From CAZGTQ01 sp964528575 (GTDB lineage Bacteria > Planctomycetota > UBA1135 > GCA-002686595), in assembly GCA_964528575.1 (NCBI GenBank), contig CAZGTQ010000245.1, positions 1 through 39,741 of the forward strand: a stretch of DNA of 39,741 nucleotides. The letters run 5' to 3'. Below are positions 33,134 through 39,741 of the stretch, one piece after another. The position numbers and the translations under genes were made by a program. Position 1 is the first letter of the stretch, and each line of letters starts with the position of its first letter. The notes under the pieces are model-generated. The model saw only the letters and a program-made list of their open reading frames with translations, ran no database searches and was not told where the DNA came from.

Positions 33134-33825
33134 CGGCGAGCGAGATCACCTTCGTAGCGGCGGACGGCGCGAGCGTGCGGGCGCTGCTCGCGCTGCCGGA
33201 CGCGGCCGGGCGCACGGCGCCCGGCGTCGTGCTCGCGCACGGCGAGCCGGGGCTCGACGCGCACGCGCGCGACGTCGCGCGCCGCTTCGCCGAGGCCGGC
33301 TACGCGTGCATCGCGCCCGACCTGTTCGCGCGCGGCGGCGCGGCGGGCGCGGAGCCGAGCTGGGCGGCGCTCTCCGACCGCGTGGCGGTCCGCGACCTCG
33401 ACGCGGCCGTGGCCTGGCTCGGCGCGCGCGAGGGGGTCGACGCCGAGCGGGTCGCCGCGGTCGGGCTCGGCGGGGGCGGGACGCTCGCGTTCCTCCTCGG
33501 CTGCCGCTCCGACCGCGCGAGCGCGGTCGTCGACGTCGGGGGGCCGCTGGCCTACCCCGCGCTGAGCGCCGCGAAGCCGTCACAGCCGCTCGAGCTCGCC
33601 CTGAACCTCGCCTGCCCGCTCTTGGCCCTCGTCGGCGCGGACGACCCCGCGACGCCGCCCGGCGAGGTCGAGCTGGCGCGCCGCGTCCTGTCGCAGTTCG
33701 CGAAGCATTTCGATATCGTGGCCTACCCCGCCGCCGGCCCGCCGATCCTCGACGTGCGCCGTTCCGATGCGGCGGCCGACGCGTGGGAGCGCATCCTCGG
33801 TTTCCTGCGTTCCTGCCACGAATGA
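33130..33825 (+). CDS. dienelactone hydrolase-family protein with lost nucleophile and histidine
   Basis: 231 residues of the alpha/beta-hydrolase dienelactone hydrolase family (VVLAHGEPGLDAHARDVARRFAEAGYACIAPDLF; LLALVGADDPATPP; RILGFL). In active members the nucleophile sits in GxC/SxGG; here the turn reads VGLGGGG with Gly114 at that position. The catalytic His of the YPGAxHxF segment is replaced in YPAAGPPILD (Pro204). Only the Asp of GADDP remains. It is therefore probably not a hydrolase and may bind a ligand or partner. It is coupled to kynureninase by an ATGA overlap. There is no frameshift, and the rest of the fold is intact, so it looks maintained rather than decaying. Confidence 0.8.
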   Translation: MTASEITFVAADGASVRALLALPDAAGRTAPGVVLAHGEPGLDAHARDVARRFAEAGYACIAPDLFARGGAAGAEPSWAALSDRVAVRDLDAAVAWLGAREGVDAERVAAVGLGGGGTLAFLLGCRSDRASAVVDVGGPLAYPALSAAKPSQPLELALNLACPLLALVGADDPATPPGEVELARRVLSQFAKHFDIVAYPAAGPPILDVRRSDAAADAWERILGFLRSCHE

Positions 33826-33865
33826 CCCCACCTGAGCCTGGCGCCCGCGGCTGCGCGCCGCCTCC

Positions 33866-34732
33866 ATGAGTCAAGAAGTCTCCAGCCTGTACGACCTCGT
33901 CCCCGGCCGCACGATCGGCGAGCGCTACACGGTGGTCGGACCGAGCCGGCAGGGCGGTCTCTCGGCCGCGTTCGAGGTGCGCGACGAGGTCTCGGACGAG
34001 ACCTGCGAGCTGCAGTTCTTCCCCTCGGGCCTCTTCGAGAACGAGGACCAGGCGCGCGAGTTCGCCGCGTCGTGCACGAAGTGGAAGCGCGTCCACTCGG
34101 AGGCCGTCGTCGGCGTGCGCGAGATCGTCCTCGTCCGCCAGACCACGCTCTTGCTCGTCACGGAGCTCCCGATCGGGCACTCGCTGCGCGTCGAGCTGAA
34201 GGAGCGCGGCCGCTTCGAGCGCGAAGAGGTCGTCGCGCTCGGCAAGCAGCTCCTGCGCGGCCTCGTCGAGATCCACGGGCACGGGCTCGTGCACGGCGAC
34301 ATCAAGCCGCACACGATCCACGTCGAGGGCGAGCCGAGCGACCTGCGCGCGATGCTCGTCGACGGCGGCGTGACGCCGGGGCTGTGGGCGGCGAAGCACC
34401 TCGGCGACCAGACCGCGCTGATCGGCACGCCGTTCTACGCGCCGGTCGAGCAGTTCGGCGGCGACTCGCCCGACGTGCTCTCGGACGTCTACAACGTCGC
34501 GACGGTGCTCTACGAGGTCGCCGCGGGCGTCCTGCCGTGGGGCGCGCGGAGCTTCCTCGAAGTGTTCCAGGCGAAGCTCGAGAAGGCGCCGCCGCGCATC
34601 CGCGACCGGGCGCCGGACGTCGACGTCGGCGACGACCTCGACCGGGTCATCGCAGCCGGGCTGATGGCCGACCGCAACGAGCGCCACGCCACGGCGCAGA
34701 AGTTCCTCGACGCCCTGAACGGAGTCGAGTAG
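33866..34732 (+). CDS. degenerate serine/threonine protein kinase (probable pseudokinase)
   Basis: 288 residues, essentially a lone kinase domain without membrane helix or sensor domain. It starts with GRTIGERYTVVG, the P-loop region being GPSRQGGLSAAFEV. The beta-3 Lys of VAIK is replaced (CELQ, Gln50). The catalytic loop reads LVHGDIKPHTIHV, keeping Asp145 but with His-Gly-Asp and with His/Thr where Glu-Asn is normal. DFG reads DGG (166-168). The activation-segment end is GTPFYAPVEQFGG and the C-lobe (DVYNVATVLYEVAAGVLPW) is ordinary. It therefore lacks the ATP-anchoring Lys and the metal-binding Asn. It is probably a pseudokinase with a binding or scaffold role for the surrounding catabolic enzymes, or a very atypical kinase. 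Confidence 0.8.
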   Translation: MSQEVSSLYDLVPGRTIGERYTVVGPSRQGGLSAAFEVRDEVSDETCELQFFPSGLFENEDQAREFAASCTKWKRVHSEAVVGVREIVLVRQTTLLLVTELPIGHSLRVELKERGRFEREEVVALGKQLLRGLVEIHGHGLVHGDIKPHTIHVEGEPSDLRAMLVDGGVTPGLWAAKHLGDQTALIGTPFYAPVEQFGGDSPDVLSDVYNVATVLYEVAAGVLPWGARSFLEVFQAKLEKAPPRIRDRAPDVDVGDDLDRVIAAGLMADRNERHATAQKFLDALNGVE

Positions 34733-34751
34733 CGGCCCGAGGGCACGCGCG

Positions 34752-36404
34752 ATGAGCCAGGGCGACCCGTACTCCGCCGTCGAGCCGTTCCCCGCGCGGT
34801 TCAACCTCTGCGAGTACTTCCTCGACCACAACCTCGCGGCCGGTCGCGGCGACGAGGTCGCGCTGCTCGCCGGGGACCGCACGCGCACGTACGCCGAGAT
34901 CTCCGAGCGCGCGCGCCGCTGCGCAGCCGTCCTGCGCCGCGCGGGCGTGCGGCCGGAGGAGCGCGTCCTGATCGTGCTGCCCGACTGTTTCGAGTTCGCC
35001 GACGCGTGGTTCGGCACCCTGCGCGCGGGCGCCGTCTTCGCGCTGGTGAACCCGCTGCTCAAGCGCCACGACTTCGACTACTACCTCGCTTACACGAAGG
35101 CGCGCGTCGTCGTGACGCACGCGAGCGTCTTGCCCGAGATCGCCCCCGCGGCGCGCGCCGCGCGGCTGTGCGAGCGTGTCCTCGTCGTCACGGACGAGGG
35201 CGCGACGGGCGACTCGAGCGGGGGCGACTGGAGCGGGGCCGCCTGGCCCGCGCCGTGCGAGCCGTTCGAGGACGCGCTCGCGGCCGAGGATCCCGGCGGG
35301 CCGCTCGCCGAGCTCGAGGCGACCGGCCCCGACGACCTCGCCGGCTGGCTGTTCACGTCGGGCTCGACCGGCGAGCCGAAGGCGTGCGTCCACGCGCACT
35401 CCGACTTCGCGTACAACGCCGAGACGTACGCGCGGCGCGTCGTGCAGTACGCCGCGAGCGACGTGTGCCTGTCGGTGCCGAAGCTCTTCTTCGGCTACGC
35501 GACCGGCACGAACCTGATGTTCCCGTTCCGCGCGGGCGGCAGAGCCGTGCTCTTCCCCGGCCGCTCGACGCCCGACGAGCTGTTCGACCAGATCGCGGCG
35601 CACCGGCCGACGCTCCTGACGAGCGTGCCGACGCTGATCGGCGGGATGCTGCGCTCCGAGCGGATGCAGAGCGCCGACCTCTCGTCGCTGCGCGTGTGCC
35701 TGTCGGCGGGGGAGGCGCTCCCGCCCAAGCTCTACGAGGAGTGGAAGGAGCGCACCGGCGTCGAGATCCTCGACGGCATCGGCTCGGCGGAGATGTTCCA
35801 CATCTACGTGTCGAACCGGCTGGGCGACGTGCGGCCCGGGAGCCTCGGCAAGGTCGTGCCCGGCTACGAGGCGGTCGTCGTCGGACCGGACGGCGCAACG
35901 GTCGCCGACGGCGAGCCGGGCCGGTTGCGCGTGCGCGGCGGCTCGACCTCGCTGTGCTACTGGGCGGACAAGGCGAAGTCGCACGAGACGTTCCAGGGCG
36001 AGTGGTGCACGTCGGCGGACATCTTCCGGCGCGACGAGCACGGCTACTACTACTACGAGGGGCGCGCCGACGACCTGCTCAAGGTCAGCGGCATCTGGAC
36101 GTCGCCGCTCGAGATCGAGAACGCGCTCCTGTCGCACGCTGCGGTCGCCGAGGTGTGCGTGATCGGCCGCGAGGACGCGGACGGGCTGACGAAGCCCGCG
36201 GCGTTCGTCGTGCTCGCGCAGGGCCGCGCCGGCGACGATGCGCTCGCCGCCGAGCTCAAGGCGCACCTCAAGGACCGGCTCGCGCCGCACAAGTACCCGC
36301 GCTGGTTCGAATGGCGCGCGTCGCTGCCGCGCAACGACCGCGGGAAGGTGGCGCGCAAGCTGCTCAGGGAGGAGCTCGAGCCCGAGCTCGCGTCCGACTC
36401 GTGA
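34752..36404 (+). CDS. benzoate-CoA ligase family enzyme (probable 2-aminobenzoate-CoA ligase)
   Basis: 550 residues. An ATP-dependent acyl-adenylate ligase that joins an aromatic carboxylate to CoA. Motifs are the P-loop LFTSGSTGEPK (about 199-209, followed by ACVHAHSD rather than the more usual Gly-containing form), GSAEMFHIYVSNR (A5), YYYEGRADDLLKVSGIWTSPLEIENAL (A8 and hinge) and RNDRGKVARK with the catalytic Lys near 533. The DLLKVSGIW and EIENAL pattern is that of the benzoate/2-aminobenzoate/4-hydroxybenzoate-CoA ligase group. Since kynureninase, which makes anthranilate, lies two genes upstream in the same run, anthranilate is the likely substrate; benzoate is the main alternative. 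The stop overlaps the next GTG. Confidence 0.87.
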   Translation: MSQGDPYSAVEPFPARFNLCEYFLDHNLAAGRGDEVALLAGDRTRTYAEISERARRCAAVLRRAGVRPEERVLIVLPDCFEFADAWFGTLRAGAVFALVNPLLKRHDFDYYLAYTKARVVVTHASVLPEIAPAARAARLCERVLVVTDEGATGDSSGGDWSGAAWPAPCEPFEDALAAEDPGGPLAELEATGPDDLAGWLFTSGSTGEPKACVHAHSDFAYNAETYARRVVQYAASDVCLSVPKLFFGYATGTNLMFPFRAGGRAVLFPGRSTPDELFDQIAAHRPTLLTSVPTLIGGMLRSERMQSADLSSLRVCLSAGEALPPKLYEEWKERTGVEILDGIGSAEMFHIYVSNRLGDVRPGSLGKVVPGYEAVVVGPDGATVADGEPGRLRVRGGSTSLCYWADKAKSHETFQGEWCTSADIFRRDEHGYYYYEGRADDLLKVSGIWTSPLEIENALLSHAAVAEVCVIGREDADGLTKPAAFVVLAQGRAGDDALAAELKAHLKDRLAPHKYPRWFEWRASLPRNDRGKVARKLLREELEPELASDS

Positions 36405-37177
36405 CCGACCTCGCGAAGCTGACCTGGCCGCAGGCCCGCGCTCTGTTCCACGACCGGACCGTCGCGATCGTCCCGATCGGCGCGACCGAGCCGCACGGGC
36501 CGCACCTGCCGCTCGACACCGACGTCACGATCGCGCTGGCGCAGTCGCGCCGCGCCGCGGAGCTGCTCGAGCACGACGGGATCGACGCCGTGGTGCTCCC
36601 GCCGGTCGCGTACGGGCTGACGCACTACACCGAGGGCTTCGAGGGCCGCGTGAGCCTGCGCCCGGGGACGCTGTGGGCGCTGCTCGAGGACCTCGTCCAA
36701 TCGCTCGAGGAGCAGGGCGTGCGCCGGGTCGTCTTCTCGAACGCGCACCTCGAGCCGGCGCACGTGCAGATCCTGCGCGGCGTCGCCGGCGACCGCCCGG
36801 AGCGGACGAGGACCCAGGCGCACGTCGTGTTCGCCGACAACACGCGCCGCCGCTGGGCGGGCACGCTCGGCGACGAGTTCGCGAGCGGCGACTGCCACGC
36901 CGGCCGCTACGAGTCGAGCATCGTGCTCGCCGCCGACCCGGATGCGGTCGTCGAGGACGAGCGCACGGTGCTGCCGCCCGTGCGCATCGACCTCGTCGAG
37001 AAGATGCGCGCGGGGGTGACGAGCTTCCTCGCCGCGGGCGCGAGCCGAGCGTACTGCGGCGACCCCGCCGCCGCGTCCGCCGCCGAGGGACGCGACCTCG
37101 TCGAGCGGCTCGCGACGATGCTCGTCACGTCCGTGCACGAGTCCTGGCCCGACCTGCTCGCGGCCGCGCGCCCATGA
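36401..37177 (+). CDS. creatininase-family amidohydrolase
   Basis: 258 residues from a GTG overlapping the ligase stop. Metal-dependent amide hydrolase family (creatininase, MftE, FAPy deformylase). PIGATEPHGPHLPLDTD gives Glu30, His32 or His35 and Asp39/41 as metal ligands. SNAHLEPAHVQIL takes the place of the usual N-G-H-G-G-N motif, and DCHAGRYESS matches the family's HAGxxETS. The substrate is unknown. In a run with kynureninase and no recognisable KynB-type or alpha/beta-hydrolase formamidase, it is a candidate for hydrolysis of N-formylkynurenine, since family members are known to act as deformylases. That is inference. Its stop overlaps the thioesterase ATG. Confidence 0.83.
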   Translation: MTDLAKLTWPQARALFHDRTVAIVPIGATEPHGPHLPLDTDVTIALAQSRRAAELLEHDGIDAVVLPPVAYGLTHYTEGFEGRVSLRPGTLWALLEDLVQSLEEQGVRRVVFSNAHLEPAHVQILRGVAGDRPERTRTQAHVVFADNTRRRWAGTLGDEFASGDCHAGRYESSIVLAADPDAVVEDERTVLPPVRIDLVEKMRAGVTSFLAAGASRAYCGDPAAASAAEGRDLVERLATMLVTSVHESWPDLLAAARP

Positions 37178-37590
37178 CCGCGTTCACGACGCACCTCGAA
37201 GTGCGCTTCGGCCACGTCGACCCGGCGGGCATCGCGTACTACCCGCGGATCTTCGACTACGTCCACGAGGCGTTCGAGGAGCTGTGGAACCGCCACGTCG
37301 GCAAGCGCTACTACGACCTCGTCGGCCTCGACCGGATCGGGTTCCCGCTCGTGCGCTCCGTGGTCGAGTTCACCAGCCCGCTGCGCTTCGGCGACCGGCC
37401 GCGCGTCGACGTGACGTGCTTCCACATCGGCCGGAGCTCGCTCGGGCTGCGCTACCTGTACACCGTCGACGGCCGCGAGTGCCTCGACGCGCGCATGACC
37501 ACCGTGTGCGTCCGGCTGGGCGAGCTCGAGAGCCTGCCGATCCCGGAGCCGTACCGCACCAAGTTCCAGGAGATCCGCGAGGACCCGTGA
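37174..37590 (+). CDS. 4-hydroxybenzoyl-CoA thioesterase-like (hotdog fold) protein
   Basis: 138 residues. The hotdog-fold signature RFGHVDPAGIAYYPRIFDYVHEAFEEL carries the catalytic Asp16 used by 4HBT thioesterases. VVEFTSPLRFGDRPRVDV and the C-terminal half (RYLYTVDGRECLDARMTTVCVRL) complete the fold. It hydrolyses an aromatic or short acyl-CoA. Its place behind an aryl-CoA ligase suggests that it frees CoA from dead-end aromatic thioesters. It overlaps both neighbours by 4 bases. Confidence 0.88.
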   Translation: MTAFTTHLEVRFGHVDPAGIAYYPRIFDYVHEAFEELWNRHVGKRYYDLVGLDRIGFPLVRSVVEFTSPLRFGDRPRVDVTCFHIGRSSLGLRYLYTVDGRECLDARMTTVCVRLGELESLPIPEPYRTKFQEIREDP

Positions 37591-38453
37591 CCAGAATCAG
37601 CGACCTGCACGGCCGAGGCCGTCCGGTCTTCAGCTTCGAGTTCTTCCCCCCCAAGGACGACGCGGCGGTGGACGAGCTGCTCGCGACGGTCGCCGACCTG
37701 AGGGAGGCGCATTCGCCGGAGTTCGTCTCGGTCACGTACGGAGCGGGCGGGTCGACCCGCGGCCGCTCGCGCGAGTGCGTGCAGCGGATCCAGAACGAGC
37801 TGCAGCTCACCGCGATGGCGCACCTGACGTGCGTCGGCCACACCCGGGAAGAGCTCGGCGAGATCGTCGGGCAGATGATGTCCTGCGGGATCGAGAACAT
37901 CCTCGCGCTGCGCGGAGACCCGCCGAAGGGCGAGGAGCGCTTCGTCGCGACCGAGGGCGGCTTCCCGCACGCGACCGAGCTGATCGAGTACCTCGAGGAC
38001 AACTACGACGTCGACGTCGGCGCCGCCTGCTATCCCGAGGCGCACCCCGAGTCGACGTCGCCGGACGACGACCTGCGCTGGACGCGCGTCAAGCAGGACA
38101 ACGGCGCGCGCTTCCTCGTCACGCAGCTCTTCTTCGACAACGCGGACTACTTCGCGTTCGTCGAGCGCGCGCGCGCCGCCGGGGTCACCGTGCCGATCAC
38201 GCCGGGCATCATGCCGATCACGAACGTCGCCCAGGTCGAGCGCTTCACCAAGATGTGCGGCGCGCGGATCCCCGAGCCGCTGCTCGAGCGCCTGCGCGTC
38301 GTGAAGGACGACCCCGCCAAGGTGATGGCGACCGGCATCGAGCACGCGATCGTCCAGTGCCGCGACCTGCTCCACCGCGGCGCCCCGGGCGTCCACTTCT
38401 ACACGCTGAACAAGAGCCACGCGACGCGCTCGATCCTCGCGGCGCTGCGCTGA
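37587..38453 (+). CDS. metF: methylenetetrahydrofolate reductase
   Basis: 288 residues, the normal bacterial MetF length, from a GTG overlapping the thioesterase stop. It reduces 5,10-methylene-THF to 5-methyl-THF with FAD in the cytoplasm. Landmarks are FSFEFFPPKDDAA (catalytic Glu), FVSVTYGAGGSTRGRS, AHLTCVGHTREEL, NILALRGDPPKGE, KQDNGARFLVTQLFFDNADYF, PITPGIMPITN and the C-terminal GVHFYTLNKSHAT. Co-transcription with an aromatic catabolic run is unusual. One possible link is one-carbon units, since the kynurenine route releases formate, but shared transcription may have no metabolic meaning. Confidence 0.95.
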   Translation: MTRISDLHGRGRPVFSFEFFPPKDDAAVDELLATVADLREAHSPEFVSVTYGAGGSTRGRSRECVQRIQNELQLTAMAHLTCVGHTREELGEIVGQMMSCGIENILALRGDPPKGEERFVATEGGFPHATELIEYLEDNYDVDVGAACYPEAHPESTSPDDDLRWTRVKQDNGARFLVTQLFFDNADYFAFVERARAAGVTVPITPGIMPITNVAQVERFTKMCGARIPEPLLERLRVVKDDPAKVMATGIEHAIVQCRDLLHRGAPGVHFYTLNKSHATRSILAALR

Positions 38454-38501
38454 CGCCGGCGAGGCGTTGCCCCCGGGGCCGCGCGCGCCGATACTGGACC
38501 C

Positions 38502-39741
38502 GTGGCGGCGCGCGCGACGAAGAGCGGCGTGCTCGCCCTCGCCCTGGCCGCCGGTGCGCTCGTTGCCGTGCTCGCTTGGCTGCTCGTGGGCGACGGGCGC
38601 GCGCCGGAGGAGCCCTCGAGCCCCGCTCTCGTTCCGGGCCTCGGACCGGAGGCCGCGCCTGCGCGTGCGGACGCGCCGCTCGACGCGCAGGACGCGGAGC
38701 GGGATCCGGCGGCCGCCGCCGAGCGCCCGGGCGCGCGCACGAGCCTCGCGAGCGCGGCCCCCGCCGCCGAGCTGCGCACGTGGAGCGCGCTCGTGGTCGA
38801 CCGGCGCGACGGCCGGCCGGTCGAGGGCGCGCGCGTCGCGCTCGCGCGGGGCGAGGAGCGCGCGGCGGCGGTGTCGGACGCGGACGGCGCGTTCGCGCTC
38901 GAGTGGCCGGTCGGGCTCGCCGCGGATCTCGCCGTCGACCACGAGCGCTACGCGGACCTGCGCGAGCCCGCCGCGTCGCTCGAGGACGGGCGCGCGATCG
39001 CGCTCGCGCCGAGCGGCGCCCTGCACGGCCACGTGCGCTCGGCGTCCGCCGCGGCGCTGGCCGGCGCCGAGGTCGCGCTCTGGCGCGGCACGTCGCGCCG
39101 TTACGACGGCGAGCCGCTCGCGCGGACCGACGCCGACGAGGACGGCGCGTTCCGCTTCGACGACCTCGCGCCCGGCGAGTACGCGCTCGGCGCGCACCAC
39201 GCGACGCTCCCGATGGGCTTCCTCGCGGGGCTCGCGGTCGCGCCGGCGCAGGAGACGTACGCGTCGCTCGTGCTCGCGAGCGGGCTCGCGCTGCGCGGCC
39301 GCGTCGTCTCGTCCGGCGCGGCGTCTTCCGGCGGCGTCGCGAGCGGGGAGGAGCCGGTCGCCGGCGCGACGGTCGAGCTGCGTCCGGAGATCCAGGGGAC
39401 GAACGACGGGATCGAGGAGCGCTCGCTGCGGCGCCTCGTCGCGGGCCCGGACGGGCGTTTCGCGACCGAGGGGCTCGGGCACGGCGCGGTCGACGTGCTC
39501 GTGCGCACGCCGTGGGCGGCGCGCATCGAGCGGCAGGTCGACGTCTCGTACGCGACCGCGAACGAGGAGCGCACGCTGCGCGTCCCCGCGCCCGCGCGCC
39601 TCGCCGGTCGCGTCGTCGCGCCGGACGGGCGCGGCGTCGGGGGCGCGCTCGTCGCGCTCGCCGCGGGCGATCTCGCGAGCGCGATCGACGCCGAGTCCGC
39701 CGCCGCGGCGCTCGCGGCGCCGCCGGGCGAGGCGCGCGCGG
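38502..39741 (+). CDS. anchored protein with carboxypeptidase-regulatory-like repeats, 3' end outside window
   Basis: At least 413 residues; the frame is open to the window edge. From the GTG at 38502 a single N-terminal helix (VLALALAAGALVAVLAWLLVG) anchors or exports the protein, followed by a Pro/Ala/Glu-rich linker of about 60 residues. Four carboxypeptidase-regulatory-like (prealbumin-type) beta domains follow: LVVDRRDGRPVEGARVAL...SDADGAFALEW; LHGHVRS...LAGAEVALWRG...DADEDGAFRFDDLAPGEYAL; LRGRVVSSG...VAGATVEL...GPDGRFATEGL; LAGRVVAPDGRGVGGALVAL (cut). Such proteins are common in Planctomycetota and may work at the cell surface. A GATACT hexamer ends 6 bases before the start. The gap from metF is 48 bases. 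Confidence 0.8.
   Translation, partial: MAARATKSGVLALALAAGALVAVLAWLLVGDGRAPEEPSSPALVPGLGPEAAPARADAPLDAQDAERDPAAAAERPGARTSLASAAPAAELRTWSALVVDRRDGRPVEGARVALARGEERAAAVSDADGAFALEWPVGLAADLAVDHERYADLREPAASLEDGRAIALAPSGALHGHVRSASAAALAGAEVALWRGTSRRYDGEPLARTDADEDGAFRFDDLAPGEYALGAHHATLPMGFLAGLAVAPAQETYASLVLASGLALRGRVVSSGAASSGGVASGEEPVAGATVELRPEIQGTNDGIEERSLRRLVAGPDGRFATEGLGHGAVDVLVRTPWAARIERQVDVSYATANEERTLRVPAPARLAGRVVAPDGRGVGGALVALAAGDLASAIDAESAAAALAAPPGEARA

Overview
The window is very GC-rich (well above 70 % by eye, G/C at almost every third codon position) and carries about 31 protein genes packed in runs, many overlapping by 4 bases. I see no tRNA, rRNA, CRISPR array or transposase. The secreted proteins point to a Planctomycetota-like bacterium. 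They include a beta-helix protein opening with WIVDDDGGPGVDFTDIQ, an NHL-type propeller with a Cys-containing C-terminal domain, a TPR protein paired with an FG-GAP/UnbV protein, and carboxypeptidase-regulatory-like repeats. The phylum call is inference from style, not from a marker gene; Myxococcota or Acidobacteriota remain possible.

Layout. 87-4729 (+): MacB/LolCDE-like ABC exporter (ATPase, very large permease, small anchored coiled-coil protein). 4768-7433 (+): secreted beta-helix protein and a DASS-type anion symporter. 7445-9855 (+): TPR lipoprotein and FG-GAP/UnbV lipoprotein. 10071-11276 (+): secreted NHL-like protein. 11367-13300 (+): two tandem paralogous zinc-ribbon membrane proteins. 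20192 down to 14986 (-): Yej-type peptide importer (binding protein, two permeases, only one ATPase), then 14902-13325 (-): lipoprotein with about nine SSS-type helical repeats. 20364-23958 (+): M24 peptidase and two related secreted proteins of unknown function. 27350-25836 and 25721-23964 (-): Old Yellow Enzyme family oxidoreductase and a short RNB exoribonuclease. 27437-38453 (+): a long catabolic run. 38502 to the end (+): truncated protein of carboxypeptidase-regulatory-like repeats.

The most interesting block is 27437-38453: SDR, Rid protein, PaaG-like enoyl-CoA hydratase/isomerase, acyl-CoA dehydrogenase, thioredoxin-like [2Fe-2S] ferredoxin, PaaA-family protein, kynureninase, degenerate dienelactone hydrolase, degenerate protein kinase, benzoate/2-aminobenzoate-type CoA ligase, creatininase-family amidohydrolase, 4HBT thioesterase and methylenetetrahydrofolate reductase. 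It reads as kynurenine -> anthranilate -> 2-aminobenzoyl-CoA -> beta-oxidation. The expected flavin monooxygenase for 2-aminobenzoyl-CoA is not in the window, whereas a lone PaaA-like protein and a ferredoxin are. Two proteins in the run have lost the catalytic residues of their families.

A second theme is regulatory. Many first genes of a run have a TANNNT-like hexamer (TACGCT four times) ending 6-9 bases before the start codon, which places the expected transcription start at or next to the start codon and suggests leaderless mRNAs. No gene-free stretch exceeds 300 bases; the longest are 9856-10070 (215 bases), 28657-28829 (173) and 20193-20363 (171).
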